Part shown: one piece after another, positions 1 to 12,400 of the stretch
How positions within the stretch are numbered: position 1 is the first letter of the stretch
How the letters are laid out: each line of letters begins with the position of its first letter
Assembly: GCA_964447285.1 (NCBI GenBank)
Contig: CAYURO010000021.1
Coordinates: forward strand, 13,696 to 77,695
Length of the DNA: 64,000 bases
From: CAJBNH01 sp964447285
Lineage (GTDB): Bacteria; Myxococcota_A; UBA9042
Direction: 5' to 3'
The notes under the pieces: model-generated
Seen by the model: only the letters and a program-made list of their open reading frames with translations
Database searches by the model: none
Told to the model about the DNA's origin: nothing
Made by a program: the position numbers and the translations under genes

Positions 1-101
1 TCGGTTACATGAACCTGTACATCGTGGCGTTCGTGGCCGCGTTGCCGTCGATGGCCCTGCTGTTCGTGCTGCCGATGCCCGCCGAGCAGAGCACGCCCTG
101 A
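1..101 (+). CDS. C-terminal end of a membrane transporter (MFS-like), truncated by window edge
   Basis: The reading frame open from base 3 ends at a TGA at 99-101. It encodes about 32 residues, hydrophobic and helical (for example PSMALLFVLPMP), with a short polar tail. This looks like the last transmembrane helix of a transporter. The shape resembles the end of AmpG/MFS permeases, but one helix cannot settle the family. The rest of the gene lies outside the window. Confidence 0.5.
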   Translation, partial: GYMNLYIVAFVAALPSMALLFVLPMPAEQSTP

Positions 102-167
102 CAGCGTCGCCGCTCCAACCTTCCGCACTGCAACGACATTTGGGTGACGGTCCGGCCGCACCGGCGG

Positions 168-953
168 TCAGAACGACCAGCCTGCGCCCCACGTCAGCGC
201 CTGCGGTTGGTGCTTGCCGACCCGGTCGACGCCGCCGTAGGTCCACGCACCCAGCAGGCGGTAACCCGTGCTGGGCACCTGATACGCTGCACCGAGATCC
301 ACGTTGCGGAATGCGAACTTCTCAGTCGTCAGGTGCCTTGGCCCCGTGGCATAGCCGTGCCAACCGACGTCTGTCGTGAGGCTGAAACCCTGCCATGTCG
401 GCGTCTCCAGTCGCAGCAACAGGTACATGTCGCCCACGTGGCTCCAATCCGAGTCGCCCAGCATCGTTCGCACGGTGAACTGCAGCGCGCCCAGGTCCGC
501 TCCGGCGACGTTGGGAAAGACCCGCAGCTCGACGGCCGACTCTGCGACGTTGCTGGAGGAGTGTCCCAAGGTTGCGTAACCGGTGGCTCCCAGCCGCAGC
601 TCCGCTTCACCCAGATCCAGCGCCCAGCCCAGCGACAGGTCGTTCTCGAAGGGTGTCGGGCCACCGGTCGGGCTTGGGTCGAGCGACGAACCCCAGTAGC
701 CCACGAAGAAGCCCCACGGCAGCTCGACATTCAGATAGGGCTGCAACGCGACGCCTTGGCTGTCCGGGTCGGCCGTCATCCCGCGCTGGACGTACTGCGA
801 CATCAGGTCGAAGCCCCCGGAGATCCGGCTCTTCGGTGCCTTGGCCGCTGTTTCAGGGGAAGGCTTCGCTCCGCTGCCCGTGTCCGATTCCGCCCGTGCG
901 TCCCTGAGCGGCGCGACCAGACACGCTGTCATCAAAAGGACAGTGGAAGTCAT
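168..953 (-). CDS. TorF-like putative outer-membrane porin
   Basis: About 261 aa. I place the start at the ATG at 953, because it is followed directly by a signal peptide (hydrophobic stretch ending ...RDARA). The frame also opens further upstream at a TTG at 1025 that overlaps the stop of the previous gene, but that would leave an unusually long leader. The mature protein begins with a GGFDLMSQYVQRGMT-type segment. That is the hallmark of the TIGR02001/TorF family, whose N-terminal strand reads roughly 'D..S.Y.fRG.s'. The rest alternates polar and hydrophobic residues and ends in aromatic Phe (WGAGWSF), as expected for a BAM-assembled barrel. It is probably co-transcribed with the MORN protein upstream. 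The transported substrate is unknown. Confidence 0.7.
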   Translation of the reverse strand: MTSTVLLMTACLVAPLRDARAESDTGSGAKPSPETAAKAPKSRISGGFDLMSQYVQRGMTADPDSQGVALQPYLNVELPWGFFVGYWGSSLDPSPTGGPTPFENDLSLGWALDLGEAELRLGATGYATLGHSSSNVAESAVELRVFPNVAGADLGALQFTVRTMLGDSDWSHVGDMYLLLRLETPTWQGFSLTTDVGWHGYATGPRHLTTEKFAFRNVDLGAAYQVPSTGYRLLGAWTYGGVDRVGKHQPQALTWGAGWSF

Positions 954-1021
954 TCGAAAACAGGATGTAAAGTGTCGATCGGTCAACAGGTAGATCACCT
1001 TCGCCGGGGCGGGCAGACGAC

Positions 1022-3232
1022 TCAACGGCCCCGCGGAGCGTAGATCGGAACGGCCTGCGGTTGAATGGCCTCCTCACGGACTTTGACCCCACGCTCCCAA
1101 ACAACCTGCAGGACGCGGCGACCGTCGCGGTCGAAACGGATCTCGATGCCGTACTTCTGGTTGTCGATGTACGGGACTTCGGCCCACTTCAGGCCCGCCT
1201 CGGTGTAGAAGACGGCAACTCCATGGCGAACGCCGTTCAGCAGGGGCACGTGCAGCCGAACCTCGCCGTTGCGGTGAAACTGGGTCTCTGCACCGTGCAA
1301 TATATCAGGATCAAAGGTGAATTCGCTCTGTCTTGCGCCATCCGGGTACCAGGTGCGTGCGACGCCGGTGGCCCGTCCGTGCGCGTACGGATACTCAGCC
1401 ACGCGCTCGCCGGTGCGGGAGTAGCGGACCTCGGTTCCGTGCTTCAGGCCGCGGTCGAACTCGATCCTTGCCCACAGCATTCCGGTCTCGTCGAACACCA
1501 TCGCGACCCCTTGGCGTCGACCGTGCACCAGCGGAACCGAGAGCCGCAGCTCGCCGTTGCGGTGGAACAAGTACTCGGTGCCCTCGCCATTGGCAGGTGT
1601 CCGGCCAAGCAGCGACCCGTCTGGATAGCGGGTCGTGATCATGGTGTGCGGTCTGGACTTGGCATGGGTGGTCGGCGTGGGAGCTTGCGCAAGGTCGACG
1701 CCGGTTTGCGTTGCGTCCGCGGCCAGGTCGCTGGTCGGCGCGACACGACTCCCGCCGGGTCCACGCACCAGCACGCCGCGCTCCCACTCGTACGTGGCAG
1801 GCTTGCGCAAGTGATAGCGGACCTCAGGACCGTGCTGCACGTCATCGGCATAGGTGAGTGTGGCGGCCAGCTTCCCCTTCTCCGTGAATACGCGCGCTTC
1901 GCCGTTCTTGCGCCCCAACACCAGCGGCACCGTCATTCGCAGGCGTCCCTGATCGTCCCATCGACTCTCCAGCCCGGTGCCGGCGCCATTTGCGAACGGG
2001 AACTCGCTTTGCTTGACACCGTTGCGATACCAAGTGGTCGCGATGCCAACCAACTTGTCCTCGCCATAGCGGAATTCGGCCTGCTTCTCTCCCGTGGGGT
2101 AGTACCGGGTCTCGGGACCGTCGCGTACATCGTCGGAGAACCAGATTTCGGCCCACTTCTCGCCCGTCCTCGCCCACAGCGTCGCCAGACCGTGCTTGCG
2201 TCCACCGACGATCGGAACCTCCATGGCCTTCTGGCCGCCGCCGTCGAGACCCACGTCGTGAAATCGCACTTCCTTGCCGTTCTGCTGCTCGTCGGCAAAG
2301 GTGCGCACGGTGGAGACTGCGCCGCTGGGGTGAAACGTGGTGATGCGACAGCAGGGCTTGTCGTTGCGGTACTCGACCTCGACCGTGGGGCGGCCTTCGC
2401 GGTCGAAGCGGCGTTCGATGCCGTTCAGCCTGCCCGCCTCATACGGCAGCTCGCCGATCTTGACGCCGTCGAAGTCGAACACGCCCGCCCGCCCATAGCG
2501 TTGGCCAGCGACCAAGGGAGCCACCAGACGGGGTTGTCCGTTGGGGTGGTACTGGATCTCGACGCCCTCGGCGGTGCCGTTCACATAGGGCACCGAACTC
2601 TGCAGCCAGCCGTCCTCGTGATAGGTGCGAACCGTTCCCTGAATGACGCCATAAGCGTAGGGAACCTGCGCACTTATCTTGCCATTCTTGAAGTACTGGA
2701 TCTCGACGCCGTGTTTGCGGTCGTTGACGATGTCCACGACTGCCGCCCGCTCTCCAGTGGGATAGAGCACGACCATCGGACCGCTAGGCTCGCCCTCGCT
2801 GTACGGCAGCTCGCTGAAGGTCTCGCCTGAAGGCAGAAACTCCCGCGCCACGCCGTGTCGCAAGCCGCGACGGAACGGGACGACCGCCTGCCCGCGCCCC
2901 TCCGCATCGTAGTGGGTCTCGTCGCCTTCCTTGACGCCGCCCCGCTCGACCCAGGTGGCTCGCACGACACCGTTGGCGTGATAGGCCGTCCAGCGCACCG
3001 TCTTGCCGCCATCTTCATACAGGGCCAATGCGGTCTTCTCGCCTGCGGGGCCGAACCACTCCTCGCGAATGCGCTTGCCGTCCACGACCGTCAGCACTTG
3101 TTTGGCCTGACCGTCCGGGTGCCTTGCGGCGACAACTGCGGTAGGGCGAGGTTCCGGCGTGGTGGCGAGCAAGCTCGAGGTCCAGACGAACGTGGCCGCG
3201 CAAGTCGAAAACATGAGTGCCCAACGTCTCAT
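1022..3232 (-). CDS. Exported MORN/YwqK-type repeat protein
   Basis: About 736 aa. The ATG at 3232 gives MRRWALMF followed by a signal peptide (…TSSLLATTPEP); an in-frame ATG at 3256 is the alternative. Almost the whole mature chain is a 22-24 residue repeat of the form 'G....Y..NG....e..y..g...G....y', typical of MORN_2/YwqK repeats. There are two repeat blocks separated by a Pro/Thr/Ala-rich linker without repeats at about residues 490-540. Automatic annotation often names such proteins 'YwqK-family antitoxin', but nothing toxin-like is adjacent, and an exported protein of this length is more likely an envelope repeat scaffold. The TorF-like porin gene follows on the same strand. Confidence 0.8.
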   Translation of the reverse strand: MRRWALMFSTCAATFVWTSSLLATTPEPRPTAVVAARHPDGQAKQVLTVVDGKRIREEWFGPAGEKTALALYEDGGKTVRWTAYHANGVVRATWVERGGVKEGDETHYDAEGRGQAVVPFRRGLRHGVAREFLPSGETFSELPYSEGEPSGPMVVLYPTGERAAVVDIVNDRKHGVEIQYFKNGKISAQVPYAYGVIQGTVRTYHEDGWLQSSVPYVNGTAEGVEIQYHPNGQPRLVAPLVAGQRYGRAGVFDFDGVKIGELPYEAGRLNGIERRFDREGRPTVEVEYRNDKPCCRITTFHPSGAVSTVRTFADEQQNGKEVRFHDVGLDGGGQKAMEVPIVGGRKHGLATLWARTGEKWAEIWFSDDVRDGPETRYYPTGEKQAEFRYGEDKLVGIATTWYRNGVKQSEFPFANGAGTGLESRWDDQGRLRMTVPLVLGRKNGEARVFTEKGKLAATLTYADDVQHGPEVRYHLRKPATYEWERGVLVRGPGGSRVAPTSDLAADATQTGVDLAQAPTPTTHAKSRPHTMITTRYPDGSLLGRTPANGEGTEYLFHRNGELRLSVPLVHGRRQGVAMVFDETGMLWARIEFDRGLKHGTEVRYSRTGERVAEYPYAHGRATGVARTWYPDGARQSEFTFDPDILHGAETQFHRNGEVRLHVPLLNGVRHGVAVFYTEAGLKWAEVPYIDNQKYGIEIRFDRDGRRVLQVVWERGVKVREEAIQPQAVPIYAPRGR

Positions 3233-3418
3233 CCGTCGCCCCCGGTACCTGATCATGGAAGTGCTCAGGCAGAATCGCTGCCGTGCCCGGTCATGTCAAT
3301 CGACAACGCACGCACGTGTGCGGGAACACAATGGTGCCGACGGGGGTTACATGCGCGCCCGTAGACGGGGGGTGATCGGGGCCAAGCCCGCGTCCCTGCT
3401 GCGGGATCTCGCTGTGTC

Positions 3419-3447
3419 TGGACAATTGGCCCGATCGAATCTATCCT
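3419..3447 (+). promoter_or_regulatory. Predicted sigma-70-type promoter of the DUF4407 gene
   Basis: TGGACA at 3419-3424 and TATCCT at 3442-3447 are separated by 17 bp, upstream of the start at 3521. The -35 and -10 hexamers are the same as those of the mrfA-like helicase promoter at 19844-19871. That match supports both calls and suggests a local housekeeping consensus. Transcription would start near 3454. The rest of the divergent gap (3233-3520) shows no gene. Confidence 0.5.
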
Positions 3448-3520
3448 ATTTAGCCGTTTTGCGGGGGCCCTGACCCTCGCCCGCGCGGGACTCATCGCCG
3501 CGCCGTTCCGGAATGACCAC

Positions 3521-4831
3521 ATGGGATTCTCTCCCGCAAAGCCCCTGGCCGCAGAGCCCCACCTCGAAGTGGTCGACGACGCGACGCCCCCCCAGGGATT
3601 GCCCCTGCCGCCGCACGTCGAGTTTCAGGCTGCTGAAGACCCGCCACCGGCAGCCGTTGCCGCTCCCCGTCAGCAGGTCAGGCCCTTCATGGACCTGTAC
3701 CAGCCGACGTGGCTGCATCCCGTGATCCGCCTGCTGTTGCTGGACGAGAACGGCCATATGCCGCGCACCGTGCAGGCGCAGGTCGGCTTTGGCGCCATGC
3801 TGATGGGCGTGCAGTTCTGCATGGACCTGTTGGCGTGGATTCTCGGATTCCGTTGGGTGTTCGTGAATGCGATGGGCTGGCCCGGCTGGTTCCTGGCGTT
3901 CCTGTTCGCGTTTCTGGTGTCGTCCATCATCCTGATCTTCGAGCGTTTTGTGCTCACCGCCGACGTCCACGGCCGCAAGACCTCGCTGCTGTTGAACCCG
4001 GCGATCCTGACCCGCGTGGTGGTCGTCGTCATCTTCGCATCCGTGACGGCCATCCCTGTGGAAATGCTGGTGTTTCAGGACGTCATCCAAGGGCGGCTGA
4101 ACGGCGAGGTGCAGGGTGTCCGCGAGTCGGCGCGTCAGCAGCTGCGCAATGACTTCAAGAAGGATATCGAAGATGTGGCGATCGAAGAGGGTGCGTCCCG
4201 CAAGCGCGTGAAGGACGAGACCCCGCCGCTGGTCCTGGACGAGGTTGGTACGCCGAAGCTCGACGCCAAGATCGCGGACCTGCAGAAGCAAATCGACCAG
4301 AAGGTCATTGACTTGCGCGAAGAGGACGCCGGCTGGCGCTCGGGAGAGGCCGGTCAGGGGCGCAAGTTCCTGCGGCTCAAGGACGAGAAGGCCGCGCTGG
4401 AAGGCCAGCTGACAGAGGCCAAGGCCGCCCGTTCTGCCGAGCTCGAGCAGCGTGCGACCGGCAACCAAAAGGCGCAGGCCGGCGCCGCTGACCGCCACTT
4501 TCAAGAGCTGACGCGAATCTCGGAGCGCTATGAGCCCCGCAAGCGCGAGCTTGAGAAGAAGATGCGCGACGTCGACCGCCTGACCGACGACGAGCTGGCG
4601 AAGGCCACCCGCAAGTCGTTCCGCGTGGTGGACGGCTTTGCACGTCGCTGGAAGATCGTGAACGATCTCGAGAACGAGGATCCGATCTACGCCACCACCA
4701 AGTGGGCCGTGCGGCTGCTGTTCATCGCCTTTGGCTTGCTGGTGCTGACGACCAAGGCGCTGTTCAACCGCCCGACCCGAGCCTACTACGCCGGTCGGGA
4801 TCCGCTGCGCGCCTACGACGACGAAGCGTAA
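3521..4831 (+). CDS. DUF4407 family membrane protein
   Basis: 436 aa. The first ~60 residues are Pro/Ala-rich and probably disordered. Then come three closely spaced transmembrane segments (about residues 85-180), a long charged coiled coil (about 190-390, with runs such as KLDAKIADLQKQIDQK), and one final transmembrane helix near 400-420. This arrangement is the DUF4407 pattern. No catalytic motif is visible and no function is established for the family. I see no good Shine-Dalgarno site before ATG 3521. ATG 3689 (MDLYQPTW) is an alternative start that would remove the disordered leader. The 3' end converges on the nucleotidase gene with a 38-bp gap. Confidence 0.75.
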   Translation: MGFSPAKPLAAEPHLEVVDDATPPQGLPLPPHVEFQAAEDPPPAAVAAPRQQVRPFMDLYQPTWLHPVIRLLLLDENGHMPRTVQAQVGFGAMLMGVQFCMDLLAWILGFRWVFVNAMGWPGWFLAFLFAFLVSSIILIFERFVLTADVHGRKTSLLLNPAILTRVVVVVIFASVTAIPVEMLVFQDVIQGRLNGEVQGVRESARQQLRNDFKKDIEDVAIEEGASRKRVKDETPPLVLDEVGTPKLDAKIADLQKQIDQKVIDLREEDAGWRSGEAGQGRKFLRLKDEKAALEGQLTEAKAARSAELEQRATGNQKAQAGAADRHFQELTRISERYEPRKRELEKKMRDVDRLTDDELAKATRKSFRVVDGFARRWKIVNDLENEDPIYATTKWAVRLLFIAFGLLVLTTKALFNRPTRAYYAGRDPLRAYDDEA

Positions 4832-4869
4832 CCGCCTCCGCCGCTTGCCCTAACTCTCGCAGCCTCTTC

Positions 4870-6381
4870 TCAAGCGTGGTCGCCGTTGCCGGTGTCCGGG
4901 ATTTCGCGCCCGTTGCCCGCTGCGCCCATGTCGTGGGGCAGGCTGCCGCGCAGGCTGCGCAGGAACGAATACGGCGTCTCGTGCAGGAAGTTCGACACGC
5001 GCGACGTGTAGATGTCGGCGTGCTGCTCGATCTGCCGGGCCAGCAGGCTTTTGTCGTTGCCCGCCCGCATCATCAGGCCCCAGTGGCGGTTGTGCAGGTG
5101 CCCGGCCGCCGCCGCAAGCGGGGCGATCGTGTTGTCCAGTGCCACCAGCCGCTCGCGCAAGACGTTCAGCTTCTCGGCGAGTTCGCTGTCGTGCCCCTCG
5201 ATCGGCGCGCCATACCCCGCGCGCTTGCGCATCCGCGCCACCCGCAGCTGCGAGAACGCGAACTCCAAATGCTCCTTTTCGGTCATCAGGGCATCGACGC
5301 GGTGCTGGCTCGGCCGCCAATCGGCGATCGCCGCGAGCTCCTCTTCCAGCTCGCGCAGGACCATCGCCGTGCGCCACTGCACCATCTTCTTCGATTGCCG
5401 CACGTCGCCGAACATGTGGTCGCCCACGTACAGGATCTGGTCGCCGTCGAGGCCCAGCGCACGCTCCACCCGGTCTGCGGTCCCGCCGAAGTAGATGGCG
5501 CCCTCGCGCAACGGCCCCTCGACCGGCCGCAGCAGACCCGAGGCCTCCTCGACCACCTCGAACATCATCGGCGTCGTGCTGAAGAAGCCGGGTTTGCGCG
5601 CCGACACGACGATCAGCGAGAACAGGTCGCGCCAGGTGGTGCCCGCCGGCAGGTACCGGTCGAACGCGTACGACATCATCGGCTGTGTGTAGGCCCACTC
5701 CGAATTCGTGATGAGCAGCAGCTTCTTGCCCGACTCGCGCTGGTCCAGCAGTGCCAGCGGCATCTCGGGGTCCAGTTCGACGTACAGGTCGGGGCGGGCC
5801 AGGATCTCGGCCTTCAGCTCACCTTCCACGTGCGCGCGGTCCAGCGTATGGCGGACCTTGCGATACAGCGCGTCGTACCCAAGCACGTCCGGCAGCTCGC
5901 GGCGGTCCAACAGGTCGACGAGCTGCGCGTACATGCAGCCTTCCGAGATCTCGAACAGCGTGTTCAGGAAGACGTAACGCGTATCGGACAGGTCGACCAG
6001 CGTGCGGCCGTACAGCTTGCGTTGGTCCTCCATCCCCAGCGGCAGGGTGCCGTGCATGCTCGACTTGATGTAGCCGAAACGATTGACCTTCAGCAGGTTG
6101 CCCAGCTGCTTGTCGATGACCAGACCGCGCATGACGCGATCGGGCTCGAACGCCAGATCCTGCACCGGCCAGCCCTGCGACAGCAGCCGTTGCCGCAGGT
6201 GGGCGTACGCACGTCCCTCCCACTTCACGACGTTGTAGTGCACCAGCGTGTAGTCCATGTCGTACCCGATCGCCTTGGTGCTCCGCAGGTTCAGCGTGCG
6301 GTTGCAGAACAGGCGGCGCGACTCGGGCACGGGGGGCCATTCGGCGGCAAGGGCGGCGACGGACGGATGCGGTGTGGTCAT
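4870..6381 (-). CDS. HAD-family cytosolic 5'-nucleotidase (HAD-IG type)
   Basis: About 503 aa. ATG 6381 is chosen because the family's N-terminus (leader followed by the first HAD motif) begins just after it; an upstream ATG at 6540 would overlap the acnA leader. HAD motif I is IGYDMDYTLVHYN, with the nucleophile Asp41 and the general acid/base Asp43. A later YVGDHMFGDV segment matches the metal-binding acidic motif. The length and motif spacing fit the eukaryotic-like 5'-nucleotidase family (TIGR02244; relatives of human NT5C2), which dephosphorylates purine nucleoside monophosphates in the cytosol. The C-terminal third is helical. Exact substrate not readable. It is divergent from acnA. Confidence 0.85.
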   Translation of the reverse strand: MTTPHPSVAALAAEWPPVPESRRLFCNRTLNLRSTKAIGYDMDYTLVHYNVVKWEGRAYAHLRQRLLSQGWPVQDLAFEPDRVMRGLVIDKQLGNLLKVNRFGYIKSSMHGTLPLGMEDQRKLYGRTLVDLSDTRYVFLNTLFEISEGCMYAQLVDLLDRRELPDVLGYDALYRKVRHTLDRAHVEGELKAEILARPDLYVELDPEMPLALLDQRESGKKLLLITNSEWAYTQPMMSYAFDRYLPAGTTWRDLFSLIVVSARKPGFFSTTPMMFEVVEEASGLLRPVEGPLREGAIYFGGTADRVERALGLDGDQILYVGDHMFGDVRQSKKMVQWRTAMVLRELEEELAAIADWRPSQHRVDALMTEKEHLEFAFSQLRVARMRKRAGYGAPIEGHDSELAEKLNVLRERLVALDNTIAPLAAAAGHLHNRHWGLMMRAGNDKSLLARQIEQHADIYTSRVSNFLHETPYSFLRSLRGSLPHDMGAAGNGREIPDTGNGDHA

Positions 6382-6569
6382 GCCGCAAACTTTGCCACAC
6401 GGGCGGGCTGGGCGCCACCGCGGGCAGCCTTTCCCTTTGCCGACCGCGGGTGTATCTTCCGCGCGCAAGCCCGCCCAGGTCGCGGCGCTTCGGGGATAAC
6501 CTATTGATTTGATGAATGTATGCTCCCCTTTGTCGGTCATCGACCAAGGCGGGCAAGGAGACGCTTTCC

Positions 6570-9260
<2,691 letters not shown>

Positions 9261-9299
9261 GGTCTGCGTAGTTTCTCGCTGCCGGGCGCTCAAGCCCCA

Positions 9300-9329
9300 T
9301 TGCGTGACAGCCCCGACACCCGGTAGATT
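9300..9329 (+). promoter_or_regulatory. Possible promoter of the giant Cys-rich lipoprotein
   Basis: TTGCGT at 9300-9305 and TAGATT at 9324-9329 are spaced by 18 bp. A similar arrangement (TTGCCG, 18 bp, TAGCTT) lies upstream of the second giant lipoprotein at 21485-21514, both preceded by GG before the -10. The resemblance is suggestive but the hexamers are imperfect. Confidence 0.3.
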
Positions 9330-9341
9330 GCGCGCCGGAAT

Positions 9342-9365
9342 CCCGATCCAGCCCAATGGATCGGG
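9342..9365 (+). terminator. Perfect 8-bp hairpin after acnA (terminator or leader stem-loop)
   Basis: CCCGATCC at 9342-9349 pairs perfectly with GGATCGGG at 9358-9365 across an 8-nt loop, and TCTTT follows. It lies 81 bases after the acnA stop and 107 bases before the next start. It can be an acnA terminator. If the promoter at 9300-9329 is real, it would instead form a stem-loop near the 5' end of the lipoprotein mRNA. Confidence 0.45.
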
Positions 9366-9471
9366 GTCTTTCCGGGCGGGTCTCGCGCCTGGGCTCGGGC
9401 TCTCGCGGCAGCGCACCGCCCCCCCCACTCCGCTGGCTCCGCCCGTCCGTGTCGCGCCCATGGAGGCCTCG

Positions 9472-12400
9472 ATGTCCCGCCTCGGCTCCCGGCAGCACTG
9501 CCCGTGTCTGCTGCGTGCGTTGTTCTTGTCCCTCACGCTAACCTTTGCCGTGACTCTCGCCGCGTGCGGTAACGATCCGGTGGAAACCGCGGATACCGCT
9601 GCCGTCACCGATGTCAGCGGCGATGAGGTTGCGGAGGACGCTGATGATGGCGTCGATTCGGCAGCGGATGCCGTGACGGACGCTGGCGACACGGTGGTCG
9701 GCTTGCCGTGCAAGATCGACGTCGATTGCGCCAATGCGGGTGGCAAGTGCAATACGTACACCTACTTGTGCGGCGAGTGCGTGGTGTCGGCCGACTGCAA
9801 GACCCAGCCCGCGGTGTGCGAGGCGAGCCTGTGCGTGGCGCAGACCCCGTGCACGGCCTCGGCAGACTGCAAGGCCAGCGGCAAGGTGTGCGACCCCACG
9901 GACAACGTGTGCGTCGCCTGCGTGACCAGTTCCGACTGCGCGCAAGGCCTTGAATGTCACGCGCGCCTTTGCCTGACGCCCGGTCCGGCGTGCGCCAGCA
10001 CCAACGACTGCAAGGGCGGCAAGGTTTGCGACAAGGCGGCCGGCAAGTGCGCCGAGTGCGCGGTGGACGGCGACTGCGAGGCCTATCTGCACTGCGAAGA
10101 GGGCGTGTGCAGTGTCGACGCGTGCGGTGCCGGTCAGACGCAGTGCGACGCGCAGGACAAGATCCGCAAGTGCAAGTCGAACGGCTCGGGCTGGGTCGTC
10201 GAGACCTGTCCTGAGAACGAAGTTTGCGCGTCTGGCTTGTGCCAATCGCCGGCGTGCGACCCCGGCAGCAAGGCGTGCGAGGGCAACGACGTCATCACCT
10301 GCAACGCAACGGGCTTGGGATGGAGCACCCCCAAGGCGTGCGAAGGCAACGACACCTGCCAGTCCGGGCAGTGTGTTTCGTCGCTTTGCGTCGCGGACGA
10401 AAAGAAGTGCGGCGACGGCGCCGTGCTGGTCTGCAAGAGCGACGGCAACGGGTGGACGGTTGCCCCTTGTCCGATCCAGCCCGGGACACCGGGCCAAGCG
10501 TGCGTGCTCGAAGGCGGCGTGCCCAAGTGCATTCCGCTGTTGTGCGCATCAGGCATGGGTTATTGCGAAGGTACGATGGCCATGAAGTGCGCCCCGGACG
10601 GCATGTCGGCCGATCTGGTGACGGATTGTGGCACGGTGGCCAAGCAGATCTGTTCCGGCGGCCAATGTGGGCCGCAGAAGTGCAATCCCGGCGACCAGAT
10701 CTGCGCGGACCCCGGCACGCAGGCCGTGTGCGTGGACGGGTCGGTGGGCTGGACCAAGAAGCCGTGCCCGGAAGGGTCCGGTTGCACCGATGGCGTGTGC
10801 TTGCAGTTGCTGTGCCCGGCGGCAGAGTTCTTCTGCGAAGGCAACGTGTTGCAGGAGTGCAGCGAGTCCGGAACGTCGGCGACCCTGATCGAGGACTGCG
10901 CCGTGTCCGGAAACGTCTGCTACCAGGGTAAGTGCAGCCCGCTGCTGTGCAAGGCCGGGGCGACCCAGTGCAAGGGCGGGCAGATCGACACCTGCGACCA
11001 AAGCGGCATGTTTTACACCGCGTCGGACTGCCCGGACGGCGAGACCTGCGCCGGCGGCCTGTGCAAGCCGATCATTTGTCAGGCAGGTGTCTCGTACTGC
11101 GAGACGGGCAAGTCGATGAAGTGCGACCCCACCGGAACCGCGACGACGGTGGCCGAGGCCTGCGCAGGCGCCAAGCCGTTCTGTCTGGACGGCGTCTGCA
11201 GCGACAAGGCTTGCGTGCCTGGCGTGTTCAAGTGCGACGGCACGACGCTGAAGACCTGCAAGCCCGACGGCTCAGCATGGTCGGACCAGTCCTGCGTCGA
11301 CCCCAAGCCGTGCACCAACGACATCTGCGACCCGGTCGCCGGCAAGTGCAAGTACACCGCCAAGAATTGCGACGACGCCAACGCGTGCACGACCGAAACT
11401 TGTGATGCGGTCAAGGGGTGCCTGTACGTGTCCGTGGTCAACGGCACGGCGTGCAACGACCAGAATGCCTGCACCGCAAGTGATGCCTGTGAGGCGGGTA
11501 GCTGCAAGGGCGGCACGGCGGCATGTGACGACGGCAACGCGTGCACCGACGACTCTTGCGACCCGCAATCGGGATGCAAGCACATGGGCAACATCGGCCT
11601 GTGCACCACGGACGACGGTGCCTGCGGACAATGCGCCAATAGCACCTGCACTTCGCTCGGGCCGTCCAAGGTGTGGGACCGCGTGTTCGCGACCGCATCG
11701 ACCGGCTACACCCCGACTGAAGTCGTGCGCTATGCGCTCGCCGCCTTGCCTGACGGCGGCGCGGTGGTGGCCGGTACGACCAAGGTGGCCAACGGTCTGG
11801 CGGCGACGCTGCTGCGAGTCTCCGACAAGTCTCAGGTCTCGTGGGAGAAGCAGTACCCGATGGGCACGGGCACGATTCACACGGTCGTCCGCCTCAGCGA
11901 CGGCGGTTTCGCGCTCGGCGGCACCATCAGCGAGTCAGGCGTGGACAAGGCGCTGTTGATTCGCGTCAAGGACGACGGCGAGTCGGCGGTGTCGACCTTC
12001 TACTCCCAGCAGTCCGACACGCGCGGCTTGATTGCGCTGCCCGACGGCGGCGTGGCGATGTATGGCAACCTGTTCAAGAAGGCCTGCTATTTGGCCCTTA
12101 TCAAGGACGACGGGACCAAGGTCGGCACCGGTACAACCTACGAAGCCAAGAGCGGCGCCGGCACCGACGATCAGGAGTGCAACGGCATCGCCCGCCTCCC
12201 GGACGGATCCTTCGTGATGGTCGCCACCGTCCTGACCACGCCAACCAAGGTGATGGTCCGTAAGGTCGACTCAACTGGCAAGCTGCTGTACTCGAAGCTG
12301 ATTGAGGCGCCGCAGAACCTGCAGGGTCTCGCCGTCGTCACGACGCCCGACGGGGGCATCGGAGTCTCTGGCTCCGTGTTTCAGACGACCGGCAGCGGGC

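Noticed and set aside
144..2830. Plus-strand ORFs opposite the TorF-like porin and MORN genes
   Set aside because: The minus-strand products have signal peptides and regular repeats; the plus frames are shadows.
1022..3232. Toxin-antitoxin system (YwqK 'antitoxin' naming)
   Set aside because: The protein is exported, very long, and has no adjacent toxin-like gene; the name comes from repeat similarity only.
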